Shown: positions 9,970 through 19,382, counted from the stretch's first letter. The stretch: 64,000 nucleotides of DNA from Candidatus Dependentiae bacterium (GCA_018266175.1 JAFEAY010000003.1:397103-461102); one strand, 5' to 3'. Notes: generated by a model from the sequence alone, not told the origin. Made by a program: numbers and translations.

Positions 9970-10728
9970 TTATGGCCTTGTTAAAATTTGGGCACCATTT
10001 CGTGTTATAAGTATCGTATCCTCAACATGCGCAGCAAGCCCGCCGTCAACTGTTTTAGCTGTCCAACCATCATCCATAATTCTAACTGCTGGACTATGTT
10101 GAGTAATCATGGGCTCAATAGCAAGCGTCATGCCTTCCAACAAAACTGGTCCTGTGCCAAATCTTCCATAATTTGGAACATCAGGTGCTTCATGTAGGTT
10201 TTTCCCTATGCCATGGCCTGCAAAACTCTTTACAATTCCAAAGCCATCTTTTTCGACTTCTTGCTGTATTGTTGCAGAAATATCATGTAATTTTCTTCCT
10301 GCAACTGCTTGCGCTATGCCTGCATCTAAAGCTCTCTGAGCAGTAATAGCAAGTTGTTTAACTACCGGTGAAACTTCACCAATGAAAAAAGACCGAGCCA
10401 TATCTGCACAATAGTCTTTAAAAGAGCCTACGATATCTATTTTAACAAAATCTCCAGATTTTAAAATATCTTCTTTGCAAGGAACACCATGAACAATCAC
10501 ATCATTAATTGATATACAAGTAGCATGCTGATAACCTGCATATCCCTTACACTCAGGCTTAAGCCCAACTCGCTTCATTTCAGCTTCCATAAGGGCATCA
10601 AGCTCAAGAGTACTTACTCCTTCAATAACGAATGGGGTAATGTAGGTAACTACTTCGGCTAAAAGAGCTCCAGCAGCTCGCATACGATCAATTGCTATCT
10701 TATTTTTTATCAAAATTTTGCTTGTCAT
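9970..10728 (-). CDS. map: Type I methionine aminopeptidase
   Basis: A 252-residue 'pita-bread' metalloprotease that removes the initiator methionine from new proteins. The substrate histidine region (YAGYQHATCISINDVIVHG), the metal ligands in KIDIVGSFKDYCADMARSF, the GHGIGKNLHEAP block, TLAIEPM and HVEDTIL are all visible. It has no N-terminal extension, so it is type Ia. adk, often found between secY and map, is missing. A hairpin separates map from secY. Confidence 0.96.
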   Translation of the reverse strand: MTSKILIKNKIAIDRMRAAGALLAEVVTYITPFVIEGVSTLELDALMEAEMKRVGLKPECKGYAGYQHATCISINDVIVHGVPCKEDILKSGDFVKIDIVGSFKDYCADMARSFFIGEVSPVVKQLAITAQRALDAGIAQAVAGRKLHDISATIQQEVEKDGFGIVKSFAGHGIGKNLHEAPDVPNYGRFGTGPVLLEGMTLAIEPMITQHSPAVRIMDDGWTAKTVDGGLAAHVEDTILITRNGAQILTRP

Positions 10729-10936
10729 ACCGTTTTATCTTTAAAGAATTGCCTAAAAACGCTTAAATTCTCTTATGATGCAGCTTCACCAAAACTCTTC
10801 TGGCAATCCTTATTCATACAAAAAGTGATAGCCTAGCTGCTATTCACATTTGTATAGACTCATTTCAAATTCAATTACTCTGAATTAGAACAAATTGATC
10901 TTGTTTTAAAAACAAATGTCTTCTTCAGATCTTAAA

Positions 10937-10976
10937 GGGCCTCAAGAAGAAAAATATAATCTTCTTCTTGGGGCCC
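10937..10976 (-). terminator. Hairpin between secY and map (possible attenuator)
   Basis: A 15-bp inverted repeat (10937-10951 with 10962-10976, one G-U pair, 10-base loop) lies 21 bases after the secY stop. The sequence after the stem on the minus strand is TTTAAGATC, a weak T-tract. It may be a partial terminator or an mRNA-processing or stability hairpin rather than a full stop. Confidence 0.5.
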
Positions 10977-10996
10977 AAATTTTTACTTTCACACTT

Positions 10997-12316
10997 TTAT
11001 CGGCTTGTGCGTCCCTTCAATCGACCACTTGCCAAAAACTTTTCATACCCGCGTTCAATGAGGTGTGATTCTATTTGTGATGACATATCAAGTGCAACAC
11101 CAATAACAATCAACAACCCTGTACCACTAAACATAACGGGAAATGAAAAAAAGTTTTTTATCATGCTTGGCAATATCGTCAACGTCGCAAGATACACTGC
11201 GCCTGGAAAGCCAACACGCGTCAAAAGATAGTCAAAGAACTCTGCTGTTTTACGCCCTGGACGAATCCCAGGAATAAAGCCACCAGATTTTCTAATATTA
11301 TCCGCTAATTCAGCTGGATTAAAAATAATTGCGGTATAGAAAAACGCAAAGAAAATAATCAAGCCAGATTGAACAACGTTATAAAAAAGCTTTTCTTGAT
11401 AAAACCAATCCATTAACAAGCGATTCAAGGCTGGCCAATATGCTGCAAGAAATCCTGCAATAGTCATTGGCATACCCATCAAAGCTTGTGCAAAAATAAC
11501 CGGCACAACACCTGCAGGATTAAGTTTTAACGGAATAAAAGCTGTTTGACCTCCAAAGACTTTACGCCCAACAACACGTTTTGCGTACTGTACAGGAACT
11601 TTTCGCTCACCCCGTTCAAGGAAAATGATACATCCAACAAGAAGAAGTGCAAATATTGCAAGCAATCCCACCATAAGAATATCAGTTTGACCTAAACGTA
11701 TGTTTTCAAAGATCGTAAACAAAGCCTGTGGCATGCTCGCAACAATACCGGCAAAAATGATCATGGAACTTCCATTTCCAATCCCATGCGTATTAATTTG
11801 CTCACCAAGCCACATCACAAACAGAGAACCAACGCTTAAAAAAAGCAGCGCTGTTAGGCGAAATCCCCACCCTGGAGTGATAACTAAGCCCGGCTGTCGC
11901 TCAATATATACTGCAATACCAAGCGCTTGTACAACTCCGACAACAAGTGCTAAATAACGCGTATACTGACCAATAATACGACGACCATACTCACCTTCTT
12001 TTGATAGTGCCTCAAGCGTTGGAACCATCACCGTCAAAAGCTGCATCATAATTGATGCGCTAATATACGGAGACATACCCAGTGCAAAAATTGCAAAATT
12101 CTTCAATGCACCGCCTGAAAACAAATCAAGATATGATAGAAAACCACCTGCTGAGCCTGAGCTAAACAACTGATTCAACGCTATAACGTCAACACCTGGA
12201 ATTGGAACGTGCGCTCCAAATCTAAAAACAGCGAAAACGCTTAACGTTACTACCAATTTTTTTCGTAAGTCAGATACGAAAAAAATATTCTTTAAATTAT
12301 GAAGTAGTGCCACCAC
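10997..12316 (-). CDS. secY: Preprotein translocase subunit SecY
   Basis: A 439-residue inner-membrane channel protein with about ten hydrophobic segments. Family blocks include FRFGAHVPIPGVD, GIGNGSSMIIFAGIVASMP and the basic loop ERGERKVPVQYAKRVVG. It exports the many signal-peptide proteins in this window. Translation appears to start at GTG 12316 inside the end of rplO, so the two genes overlap by 20 bases. GGGGAG lies upstream of that GTG. Confidence 0.97.
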   Translation of the reverse strand: MVALLHNLKNIFFVSDLRKKLVVTLSVFAVFRFGAHVPIPGVDVIALNQLFSSGSAGGFLSYLDLFSGGALKNFAIFALGMSPYISASIMMQLLTVMVPTLEALSKEGEYGRRIIGQYTRYLALVVGVVQALGIAVYIERQPGLVITPGWGFRLTALLFLSVGSLFVMWLGEQINTHGIGNGSSMIIFAGIVASMPQALFTIFENIRLGQTDILMVGLLAIFALLLVGCIIFLERGERKVPVQYAKRVVGRKVFGGQTAFIPLKLNPAGVVPVIFAQALMGMPMTIAGFLAAYWPALNRLLMDWFYQEKLFYNVVQSGLIIFFAFFYTAIIFNPAELADNIRKSGGFIPGIRPGRKTAEFFDYLLTRVGFPGAVYLATLTILPSMIKNFFSFPVMFSGTGLLIVIGVALDMSSQIESHLIERGYEKFLASGRLKGRTSR

Positions 12317-12767
12317 TTCCGTTCTCCCCTATCAGCTGTATTGTACCGCCAGCCTTTTGGATAGCTTCTGATGCAGACTTACTGCAAGCATTTACATGCA
12401 CGATAAGATTCTTATTAAGTAATCCATCACCCAAAATTTTGATATGGGCTTTGCGATTACCTTTGATAAGATTCTTTTCACGCAAGGATGCTCCATCAAC
12501 CTTCTCTCCTGATTGATAGCAGGCTTCCAATTGGTCTAAGTTCACAGTAAAAACTTCTTGCTTTAAAGGATTATTAAATCCTCGGCGAGGAAGTCTTCGA
12601 GACAAAGGCATTTGACCGCCTTCAAACCAAGCTTTTATTTCTGAGTTTGAACCAGAGCGACATCCTTGACCATCTTTACCTCTTCCAGAATGGCCACCGC
12701 GTGATCCACCGCGGCCTCTTCGCTTACGTTTTTTCGTAATTGGTTCTAATGAATTAAGCTGCAACAT
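12297..12767 (-). CDS. rplO: 50S ribosomal protein L15
   Basis: A 156-residue L15. The basic glycine-rich N-terminus (RRGRGGSRGGHSGRGKDGQGCRSG) and FEGGQMPLSRRLPRRGFNN are diagnostic. It overlaps rpsE upstream by 14 bases and secY downstream by 20. The overlap with rpsE leaves no room for rpmD (L30), which normally lies between them. Confidence 0.96.
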   Translation of the reverse strand: MLQLNSLEPITKKRKRRGRGGSRGGHSGRGKDGQGCRSGSNSEIKAWFEGGQMPLSRRLPRRGFNNPLKQEVFTVNLDQLEACYQSGEKVDGASLREKNLIKGNRKAHIKILGDGLLNKNLIVHVNACSKSASEAIQKAGGTIQLIGENGSGGTTS

Positions 12768-13311
12768 TCTTCTTTACCTCAAACAAATCATTCAGTGTTT
12801 TTCCGCGCATATTCGCTATCTGCTGAGCGGACTTCAATTTCTTCAGACCATCAATAGTCGCTTTAACTACGTTTTGTGGATTTGAAGCACCAAACGCTTT
12901 TGCAAGTACATCACGTACTCCAAGAGATTCCATAATGGATCGAACAGCACCACCAGCAATTACGCCGGTACCTTTTGATGCTGATCTAATAAGAACTGTA
13001 CTTGCACCATGGCGACCAACAACAGTAAACGGCACTGTTGTTTTGTACAATGGAACAGCAAACATATTTTTTCTTGCACGTCGTAATGCTTTTGAAATTG
13101 CAGATGCAACTTCTCTGCTTTTTCCAAGCGCTACACCAATGCTGCCTTTTTTATCACCAACAACTACGAGTGCTGAGAATGCAAATCGTCGTCCGCCTTT
13201 AATAACTTTTGCAACGCGGCGAACACTCAAAACAGATTCAGAAAATTCTTCTGTCTGAGGCGCTTTTGCTTGGCCCATTGATCGTTTATTTTTTTCTTCT
13301 GCCATAATCAT
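12754..13311 (-). CDS. rpsE: 30S ribosomal protein S5
   Basis: A 185-residue S5, important for decoding accuracy. The double-stranded-RNA-binding-like domain (VLSVRRVAKVIKGGRRFAFSALVVVGD) is followed by GTGVIAGGAVRSIMESLGVRDVLAK. The N-terminus has a polar extension of about 20 residues. Its 3' end overlaps the start of rplO, indicating tight co-translation. Confidence 0.97.
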   Translation of the reverse strand: MIMAEEKNKRSMGQAKAPQTEEFSESVLSVRRVAKVIKGGRRFAFSALVVVGDKKGSIGVALGKSREVASAISKALRRARKNMFAVPLYKTTVPFTVVGRHGASTVLIRSASKGTGVIAGGAVRSIMESLGVRDVLAKAFGASNPQNVVKATIDGLKKLKSAQQIANMRGKTLNDLFEVKKNVAA

Positions 13312-13332
13312 TCCAAATAATCAAAATAATTG

Positions 13333-13689
13333 TTAAAAACTCAACCCGCCTTCTCTCAGGCCATCAGCCAGGGCCTTAACCCTGCCATGATATAAATAGC
13401 TGCCACGGTCAAAGAAAACATCTTTGATCTCTTTTGCTACAGCTAATTTTCCAAGCTCGACACCAACTTGTTTTGCGACAAGTTTTTTGTCACCAGTTGG
13501 TTCATTCAAACTCAAAGAGGAAAAGCTCAACAATGTTGAGTGCGTTGCATCATCGATAATTTGAGCATAAATATGTTGCAAGCTTCTGAATACAGTTATG
13601 CGTGGCTTAAGGCCTTTGCTTGCAAGTTTATTTCGAACCCTAAATGCTCGACGTTTTTTTCTTAATTTAATATCTCGTTCAATGCTCAT
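13333..13689 (-). CDS. rplR: 50S ribosomal protein L18
   Basis: L18 of 118 residues, binding 5S rRNA with L5. The start is taken at ATG 13689 (MSIERDIKLRKKRRAF) because GGAAGG lies 7 bases upstream. A longer TTG-initiated reading would swallow this site. The C-terminal block (FDRGSYLYHGRVKALADGLREGGL) is typical. Confidence 0.96.
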   Translation of the reverse strand: MSIERDIKLRKKRRAFRVRNKLASKGLKPRITVFRSLQHIYAQIIDDATHSTLLSFSSLSLNEPTGDKKLVAKQVGVELGKLAVAKEIKDVFFDRGSYLYHGRVKALADGLREGGLSF

Positions 13690-13726
13690 ATAAAAACCTT
13701 CCAAAGCCTCTTGAATATACCAACCA

Positions 13727-14269
13727 TTATGAAGACTTAGTTTTTCCAGCCTTACGTCTTACAACTTCACCATCTCTAACGATACCGGTACCTTTGTAAG
13801 GCTCAGGAGGTCTAAATGATCGAATAGCATCGCATACGTTACCAAGTATAAATTTATCAGCCGATTTAAAGATCAAATTTTGACCAGATTTATCAACTTC
13901 TAAGGTAACTTCTGCAGGCAAAATATATTCAATTTTATTCGTATAACCGAGCGAAAGAACAACTTTATTCCCAGTAACCAATGCTTTAAAACCAAGGCCA
14001 ACAATGGTCATTTTTTGCTCAAAACCTGTTTCTACACCCTTAACTTTGTTCGCTAGTAAAGCTCGATTAAGCCCCATAAGCATACGGTTTTGACGAGTGT
14101 TTTCTAACATTTCCAGCTGCAATACTTTACCTTCAAGACTTATTTTAAGACTTGCTGCAGGTATTTCATGCAAAAATTTTCCTTTAGGGCCAGCGATAGA
14201 AACCTGATTGCCACTGAATTCAACTTTTGCTGTAGTAATAGCAATTGGCTTTCTTCCAATCTTTGACAT
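13727..14269 (-). CDS. rplF: 50S ribosomal protein L6
   Basis: L6 of 180 residues with the usual two similar domains. It starts MSKIGRKPIAI at ATG 14269, preceded by AAGGGCGG. A longer frame reaching 14296 would begin at a non-ATG codon inside rpsH. The C-terminal signature PEPYKGTGIVRDGEVVRRKAGK is intact. Confidence 0.96.
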   Translation of the reverse strand: MSKIGRKPIAITTAKVEFSGNQVSIAGPKGKFLHEIPAASLKISLEGKVLQLEMLENTRQNRMLMGLNRALLANKVKGVETGFEQKMTIVGLGFKALVTGNKVVLSLGYTNKIEYILPAEVTLEVDKSGQNLIFKSADKFILGNVCDAIRSFRPPEPYKGTGIVRDGEVVRRKAGKTKSS

Positions 14270-14280
14270 AGACCGCCCTT

Positions 14281-14673
14281 TTACCAAACGTGGCAAATAA
14301 CTTCGCCACCAACAGACTGCTTGCGAGCTTGAGCATCAGTTATAACACCAATACTGGTTGTTACAATTGAAATCCCCAAACCACCGATAACGCGCTCAAG
14401 ATTATTTGAACGTTCGTAATGACGACGCCCTGGTGTACTCACACGAGTAATCTCATGAATTACAGACTCACCCTTAACATACTTAAGATGAACTGTAAGT
14501 ACTGGTTTGCCATCATTATCATTCACTTGAAAATCTTTTACGTACCCCTCAGCCTTTAACACGCTTGCTATGTTCACCTTCAAACCTGAAGATGGCATGG
14601 TTACTGAGCGTTTCTTAACCATGAGCCCATTTCGAATGATCGTTAAAAAATCTCCGATAGAATCTACTGACAT
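14281..14673 (-). CDS. rpsH: 30S ribosomal protein S8
   Basis: S8 of 130 residues, a central-domain 16S rRNA binder and in some bacteria a translational repressor of this gene cluster. The start is ATG 14673 (MSVDSIGDFLTIIRNG), with GGAG 8 bases upstream. The C-terminal GLGISIVTTSIGVITDAQARKQSVGGEVICHVW is characteristic. Confidence 0.96.
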   Translation of the reverse strand: MSVDSIGDFLTIIRNGLMVKKRSVTMPSSGLKVNIASVLKAEGYVKDFQVNDNDGKPVLTVHLKYVKGESVIHEITRVSTPGRRHYERSNNLERVIGGLGISIVTTSIGVITDAQARKQSVGGEVICHVW

Positions 14674-14690
14674 CGTCGTATTCTCCGCAT

Positions 14691-14876
14691 TTACCAACTA
14701 GCTTTTTTCACACCAGGCAACAAACCTTCAAGTGCATATTTTCTAAAACATAATCTGCACATCATAAACATGCGCATATATCCACGAGGTCTACCACATA
14801 GTCTGCAACGGTTTCTCAACCGAGTTGAAAACTTAGGTGGTTTGTTTGCTTTTTCAATTAACGCTTTTCGTGCCAT
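14691..14876 (-). CDS. rpsN: 30S ribosomal protein S14 type Z (zinc-binding)
   Basis: A 61-residue short S14 with zinc ligands C24, C27, C40 and C43 and the core [20 protein letters not shown]. This is the zinc-binding short form (also called RpsZ), in its usual place between rplE and rpsH. Confidence 0.96.
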   Translation of the reverse strand: MARKALIEKANKPPKFSTRLRNRCRLCGRPRGYMRMFMMCRLCFRKYALEGLLPGVKKASW

Positions 14877-14896
14877 ACAAAATCCTTAAGCAAGCC

Positions 14897-15442
14897 TTAT
14901 CGCCCTTTTTGAAAAGGCATCCCAAATTTTTTCAACAAAGCGAACGCGTGGGCATCTGAAGAAGTTGAAGTTTGAATTGTGACATTTATACCACGACTCT
15001 TACCAACTTTATCGTAATCAACTTCTGGAAATACCAACCAATCTTTTATACCCAAATTGTAACCACCACGACCGTCCAGCTTAGTTTTTACACCTTGGAA
15101 GTCTCTCACTGCAGGAAGTACAACACTAATAAGTTTATCTAAAAAATGATACATGCGTTCACCACGCAGAGTTACCATAATACCAATGGGCATACCCTCG
15201 CGAAGCTTAAAGCTTGCAATGGATTTTTTTGCAATTGTTCGCACTGCTGATTGACCAGCAATTTGACTGATAACATTTTTAACTTCTGTAAGTACCTTGC
15301 TATCACTCACTGCATCTTTTGCGCCCACGTTAATTACTATTTTTGTAACCTGAGGAACTTGCATAACATTTTCTAGGTTCAATTCTTTTTGCAGCTCAGC
15401 ACGCAATTGATTTTTATATAAATCTTGCAAACGTGATTTCAT
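14897..15442 (-). CDS. rplE: 50S ribosomal protein L5
   Basis: L5 of 181 residues, the 5S rRNA binder that touches P-site tRNA. KIVINVGAKDAVSD, KKSIASFKLREGMPIG and GVKTKLDGRGGYNLGIKDWLVFPEV are characteristic. The length is normal. Confidence 0.97.
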   Translation of the reverse strand: MKSRLQDLYKNQLRAELQKELNLENVMQVPQVTKIVINVGAKDAVSDSKVLTEVKNVISQIAGQSAVRTIAKKSIASFKLREGMPIGIMVTLRGERMYHFLDKLISVVLPAVRDFQGVKTKLDGRGGYNLGIKDWLVFPEVDYDKVGKSRGINVTIQTSTSSDAHAFALLKKFGMPFQKGR

Positions 15443-15459
15443 AAACCTTACCTACTTAT

Positions 15460-15774
15460 CTAAAAAGCTTCTTTGCAACGGTGACAAATTCTTACTTTTT
15501 CACTATCTTCTAAAAATCTGACTTGAACACGGCAAGCTTTTTTACAAGAAGAGCACACAGGCATCACTTTACACAAAGGTATAAAGCTTTCTTCTTTAAC
15601 AATTTTGCTTTTATCCCCCGCTTTTCTGGCCTTAACGTGACGCGTTACTATGCCTACATCTTTTATCAAGACTCGATCATTTTTATGATCTACGGCAATC
15701 ACAACGCCATGTTTTCCTTTGTCCTTTCCAGCCAGAACATATACGGTGTCATCTTTTTTAACACGGCTTAACAT
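15460..15774 (-). CDS. rplX: 50S ribosomal protein L24 (with CxxC pairs)
   Basis: L24 of 104 residues, an assembly initiator. The KOW motif region is at the N-terminus (KKDDTVYVLAGKDKGKHGVV). The C-terminal part carries two CxxC pairs (C74/C77 and C97/C100), so this copy can form a zinc ribbon, as some bacterial L24 proteins do. It lies between rplN and rplE, as usual. Confidence 0.96.
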   Translation of the reverse strand: MLSRVKKDDTVYVLAGKDKGKHGVVIAVDHKNDRVLIKDVGIVTRHVKARKAGDKSKIVKEESFIPLCKVMPVCSSCKKACRVQVRFLEDSEKVRICHRCKEAF

Positions 15775-15788
15775 TTCAACCTCGTACC

Positions 15789-16157
15789 TTACAATACCTC
15801 TGGAGCCAAAGAAATAATTTTTGCATAGCCCTCAGCACGAAGCTCACGTGCAACAGGACCAAAAATTCGTGTGCCTACTGGTTGCTTTTCTTTATCAATA
15901 ATAACTGCAGCGTTATCATCAAATCTAATATAGCTTCCATCTATGCGTCGTACTTCTTTTCTCGTACGAACAATAACAGCGTCCATGACAGCACTTTTTT
16001 TAACAGTTCCACCTGGGATTGCTTTTTTTACAGCAACTTTAACAATATCTCCCAAGTAGGCATATCGCTTACCAGTGCTTCCGCAGACACGGATTACTTC
16101 GGCTTCTTTAGCGCCAGAATTATCGGCAATCTTTAATCTTGTGCGTTCTTGTACCAT
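15789..16157 (-). CDS. rplN: 50S ribosomal protein L14
   Basis: L14 of 122 residues, at the subunit interface. It starts [24 protein letters not shown] and has the conserved [10 protein letters not shown] and [13 protein letters not shown] blocks. The length is exactly that of the family. Confidence 0.97.
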   Translation of the reverse strand: MVQERTRLKIADNSGAKEAEVIRVCGSTGKRYAYLGDIVKVAVKKAIPGGTVKKSAVMDAVIVRTRKEVRRIDGSYIRFDDNAAVIIDKEKQPVGTRIFGPVARELRAEGYAKIISLAPEVL

Positions 16158-16169
16158 AGTAATCCCCCT

Positions 16170-16442
16170 CTACTGAGAAACAATTCGACTCAACATCATA
16201 TGTTTAGTCTTAGACAAAGGCCGACACTCAACGATCTCAACAACATCGCCAACCTTTGCTTGATTGCTTTCATCATGTACTTTGTAATTTTTTGCTCGTC
16301 GCACAACTTTGTCAAATGACGGATGTTTAAATGTTCGCGTCACTTTTACAACCACTGTTTTCTGCATTTTATCAGAAACAACTTCACCCTGGTACACTTT
16401 GCCCTGAGGTTTGGTCTGCATATTTTTTGCATTATCTGCCAT
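16170..16442 (-). CDS. rpsQ: 30S ribosomal protein S17
   Basis: S17 of about 90 residues, an OB-fold 16S rRNA binder. The core is [20 protein letters not shown] followed by [23 protein letters not shown] 16442 is chosen, with GAGG about 10 bases upstream. A GTG two codons earlier is possible. Confidence 0.95.
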   Translation of the reverse strand: MADNAKNMQTKPQGKVYQGEVVSDKMQKTVVVKVTRTFKHPSFDKVVRRAKNYKVHDESNQAKVGDVVEIVECRPLSKTKHMMLSRIVSQ

Positions 16443-16468
16443 TGTCACATTACCTCTTTAACACGTCA

Positions 16469-16681
16469 TTAAGCATTGGACTTATTAGCATTCTTGAGCT
16501 CTTTTTGCTGCAAGAAAGTCAACGCTTGTGCAACTTTTTTCTTCAATTTTTTGAATTGAGAAACATCTTTAACTTGACCAGATATTTTAGCAAAGCTTAG
16601 ATTAAAAAGCTCTTTTCTTAACATCTCAACTTCAGTCTTTAATGTCACCGCATCCAACTGTTTCAATTCAGTCTTATCCAT
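16469..16681 (-). CDS. rpmC: 50S ribosomal protein L29
   Basis: L29 of 70 residues, a two-helix protein near the tunnel exit. The pattern LKTEVEMLRKELFNLSFAK ... KKKVAQALTFLQQKE fits the family. Its start overlaps the last base of the rplP stop codon. Confidence 0.94.
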   Translation of the reverse strand: MDKTELKQLDAVTLKTEVEMLRKELFNLSFAKISGQVKDVSQFKKLKKKVAQALTFLQQKELKNANKSNA

Positions 16682-17145
16682 TATTCACCTACCTGCACTT
16701 TTGGCTCCAATTGAGCCTGCACAGTTGCTAACAACTCTTCCTTTGTAACAAACTTAGTTTTCATAGGAAGCTTATATGTAACACTTTTTAAAATTTCTTG
16801 AGCTTCTTCTTTACGAAGTCCACCACCAAGTTCAACTAAAACGCGTCCACGTTTAACAACAGCAACCCAAAATTCTGGACTTCCTTTACCTTTACCCATT
16901 CGGGTTTCAGCAGGTTTTTTGGTAACTGGTTTGTCTGGAAAAAGTCTTAAAAAAAGCTTTCCAACTTTCTTTAATTTTCTGTTTGCAGTTACACGAATCG
17001 CTTCGATTTGTCGAGCTGTAACCCAGCAGTTATCAAGAGAAACAAGGCCATAGTCGCCAAATTGAAGCGTTGTTGCTCCCTTAGCTCGACCAGTGCGACG
17101 TCCTCGTTGAACTTTTCTAAATTTTACTTTTTTGGGCATTAACAC
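16681..17145 (-). CDS. rplP: 50S ribosomal protein L16
   Basis: L16 of 154 residues, organising the A-site side of the large subunit. It starts at GTG 17145 ([16 protein letters not shown]), with AAGGA 7 bases upstream. The MLMPK start agrees with the family. The signature region [24 protein letters not shown] is present. Confidence 0.95.
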   Translation of the reverse strand: MLMPKKVKFRKVQRGRRTGRAKGATTLQFGDYGLVSLDNCWVTARQIEAIRVTANRKLKKVGKLFLRLFPDKPVTKKPAETRMGKGKGSPEFWVAVVKRGRVLVELGGGLRKEEAQEILKSVTYKLPMKTKFVTKEELLATVQAQLEPKVQVGE

Positions 17146-17157
17146 GGCTATATCCTT

Positions 17158-17778
17158 CTAGTATTCGCCTTTGCAAATCCAAACTTTTACTCCGATAATA
17201 CCATACGTGGTTAATGCTTCAGCCAGAGCAAAGTCAATATTTGCACGCAATGTGTGCAATGGAACAGAGCCAAGTCGCAACCATTCTGAACGTGCAATTT
17301 CTGCACCACCAAGTCTTCCAGAGCAGCAAATTTTAATCCCTTTTGCGCCACTCTTCATCGCTGTAAATCCAACTTTCTTCATAACGCGCTTAAAGCTCGC
17401 TCGTTTTTGAAGTTGTTCTGCAATGCTTTTAGCGACAAGTTGCGCATTCAATTCATACGCACGTACTTCTTGAACAGAGATATCAATATTTTTCTTAAAT
17501 TTTTTGTAAAGATCATATTTAATTTGCTCAATACCCTGCCCCTTTTTCCCAATAATCATACCAGGACGGGATGCATGAATGGTAATGCGAATATTGCCAA
17601 CTGCTTTTTCAATAACAATTTTTGCAATATCCAGATTATTCAAGCGATCTTTCAGATATCTGCGAATTTGAATATCTTCAATAAGCTCATCACCGTATGA
17701 TTTTTTTGCAAACCATCGGCTGTGCCAATCTTCGAAAATTCCAAGTCTAAATCCTAATGGATGAACTTTCTGTCCCAC
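17158..17778 (-). CDS. rpsC: 30S ribosomal protein S3
   Basis: S3 of 206 residues with an N-terminal KH domain ([19 protein letters not shown]). The start is GTG 17778 ([13 protein letters not shown]), with GAGG 4 bases before it. A TTG four codons earlier would overlap the Shine-Dalgarno sequence and is rejected. The C-terminal domain ([20 protein letters not shown]) is typical. Confidence 0.95.
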   Translation of the reverse strand: MGQKVHPLGFRLGIFEDWHSRWFAKKSYGDELIEDIQIRRYLKDRLNNLDIAKIVIEKAVGNIRITIHASRPGMIIGKKGQGIEQIKYDLYKKFKKNIDISVQEVRAYELNAQLVAKSIAEQLQKRASFKRVMKKVGFTAMKSGAKGIKICCSGRLGGAEIARSEWLRLGSVPLHTLRANIDFALAEALTTYGIIGVKVWICKGEY

Positions 17779-17786
17779 ACAACACC

Positions 17787-18149
17787 TCAATTAACGGCTA
17801 TGTTTTTACTAACTTTTCTGTCTAATATAATTTCAATGTGGCTCAAGCGCTTACGCTGAGGATTTGCTCGTCCTTGTGCACCAGGCTTGAAGTACCGAAT
17901 AATCGGCCCCTGATCAACGCGAATTTCTTTAATAAAAACAGAAGCCATTGAATCAATGTCTGAATTCTTATTTTTTGCATTCGCATAAGCCGATTCAAGC
18001 GCCTTAGTGATAGGACGCGCACGCTGCATCCCACAAGTCTTTAACCACGAGAAAGCTTTATCAACCGTCGTACCACGGATTACATCCGCAAGCAAACGAA
18101 GCTTATATGGAGAAATTCGTATGTATCGACTCTTTGCTTTGGAAACCAT
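17787..18149 (-). CDS. rplV: 50S ribosomal protein L22
   Basis: L22 of 120 residues. Its long loop reaches the exit tunnel. It has the typical [18 protein letters not shown] start region and [25 protein letters not shown]. Its TGA stop lies 8 bases before the chosen rpsC start. Confidence 0.96.
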   Translation of the reverse strand: MVSKAKSRYIRISPYKLRLLADVIRGTTVDKAFSWLKTCGMQRARPITKALESAYANAKNKNSDIDSMASVFIKEIRVDQGPIIRYFKPGAQGRANPQRKRLSHIEIILDRKVSKNIAVN

Positions 18150-18182
18150 AATTACTATACCCTATTTTAATCAAAAAGCCTA

Positions 18183-18539
18183 CTATTTAGCACCGGGTTT
18201 AGCACCCGCTCCTGGCTTGCCACCAGCGCCGGGTTTAGCACCCGCTCCTGGCTTACCACCAGCTTTACCACCAGCTTGTCGCTGACCACTATGCATACGA
18301 AACGTTCTTGTTGGTGAGAACTCACCCAAAACGTGTCCAACCATATTTTCTGTCACAAATACTGATGTAAATTTGCGACCATCATGAACTGCAATTGTCA
18401 AGCCTACAAAATCTGGTGTAATCATGCTTGCGCGCTTGTAAGTCTTTATGACTTCTCGCTTGCCAGAGCCGTGGGCTTTTTCAATCTTTGCAAGCAACGA
18501 TGGGTCTACGTAAGGACCTTTTCGAATAGATCTTGCCAT
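18183..18539 (-). CDS. rpsS: 30S ribosomal protein S19 with repetitive C-terminal extension
   Basis: The first 86 or so residues are an ordinary S19 ([16 protein letters not shown]..., [28 protein letters not shown]), a 30S head protein. The usual length is about 90, but here a tail of about 31 residues made only of Gly, Ala, Lys, Pro and Gln follows, with the repeated motif [12 protein letters not shown]. The tail is encoded by a 36-bp tandem repeat. The tail should be disordered and basic. Its role is unknown. Confidence 0.96.
   Translation of the reverse strand: MARSIRKGPYVDPSLLAKIEKAHGSGKREVIKTYKRASMITPDFVGLTIAVHDGRKFTSVFVTENMVGHVLGEFSPTRTFRMHSGQRQAGGKAGGKPGAGAKPGAGGKPGAGAKPGAK
18193..18264 (-). 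repeat. 36-bp tandem repeat inside the rpsS tail
   Basis: Two nearly identical 36-base copies (18193-18228 and 18229-18264), each encoding 12 residues of the Gly/Ala/Pro/Lys tail of S19. A partial third copy follows. Confidence 0.85.
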
Positions 18540-18565
18540 ATTTTTTCCTAACCTTTGCTAAGCGC

Positions 18566-19381
18566 TTATTTTCTTCTCTTCAAAATCGCAGAACTCTTGC
18601 GACGTCGTGTGCGAACACCTTTGCAGTTCTTGCCCCATGGAGTTGTTGGGTGAGATCCTGATTTAGAACGCCCTTCACCACCACCATGTGGGTGATCAAC
18701 AGGGTTCATAGCCATACCTCGAACTGTTGGTCGAATGCCCATTCTTCTTGATCGACCAGCTTTTCCAATGACCATATTGTGATAGTCGGCATTGGAAAGA
18801 GTTCCAATAGTCGCCCAGCTTGCATGGTTAACGGTGCGAAGCTCGCCTGATGGCATCTTCAACACAGCAAGATTATTCTCTTTTGCTACTAGTTGAACTG
18901 CGCATCCTGCACTGCGAGCAATTTTGCCGCCTCGGCCAGGAGTAAGTTCAACGTTGTGTACAAAAAATCCAACGGGAATGTTGCGTAATGGTATACAATT
19001 TCCAATTTTTGCTTCGGCTTTTTCACTTGAAACAACACGCGCTCCAACCTCTAAGCCTTCCGGTTTCAAAATAAAACCATATGAGCCATTGAAATATTTA
19101 ATCAAGGCAATAGGAAGATTTCGATTTGGATCGTATTGCAGTGAAACAACTTCGCCCTCAACATCATGCTGGCTTCGCTTAAAGTCGATGATTCGGTATG
19201 TTTTTTTCGCACCACCACCACGATGTCGTGAAGTAATACGACCATACGCGTTACGTCCACCCGTTTTTTTTAACGGCGCAGTCAAACATTTAGGCGGTTT
19301 ATCTGCTGACAAATCTTTATCAACAATATATTGCTGTGTACGTAAAGACGGGTTTCGTGGTTTTCTGTTTACAATCGGCAT
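18566..19381 (-). CDS. rplB: 50S ribosomal protein L2
   Basis: L2 of 271 residues, needed for subunit joining and the peptidyl-transferase centre. It has the RHRGGGAKKTYRIIDFKR block and the C-terminal signature MNPVDHPHGGGEGRSKSG, including the conserved histidine of HPHGGG. The length is normal. Confidence 0.98.
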   Translation of the reverse strand: MPIVNRKPRNPSLRTQQYIVDKDLSADKPPKCLTAPLKKTGGRNAYGRITSRHRGGGAKKTYRIIDFKRSQHDVEGEVVSLQYDPNRNLPIALIKYFNGSYGFILKPEGLEVGARVVSSEKAEAKIGNCIPLRNIPVGFFVHNVELTPGRGGKIARSAGCAVQLVAKENNLAVLKMPSGELRTVNHASWATIGTLSNADYHNMVIGKAGRSRRMGIRPTVRGMAMNPVDHPHGGGEGRSKSGSHPTTPWGKNCKGVRTRRRKSSAILKRRK

Positions 19382-19382
19382 A

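Noticed and set aside
10729-10936. Promoter for map between the secY hairpin and map
   Set aside because: Only loosely matching hexamers with wrong spacing were found (TTGAAT and TATACA 12 bases apart).
18007-18285. Plus-strand Pro/Gly/Ala/Leu-rich open frame
   Set aside because: It is an antisense reading of the rpsS repeat and rplV. No ribosome binding site fits.
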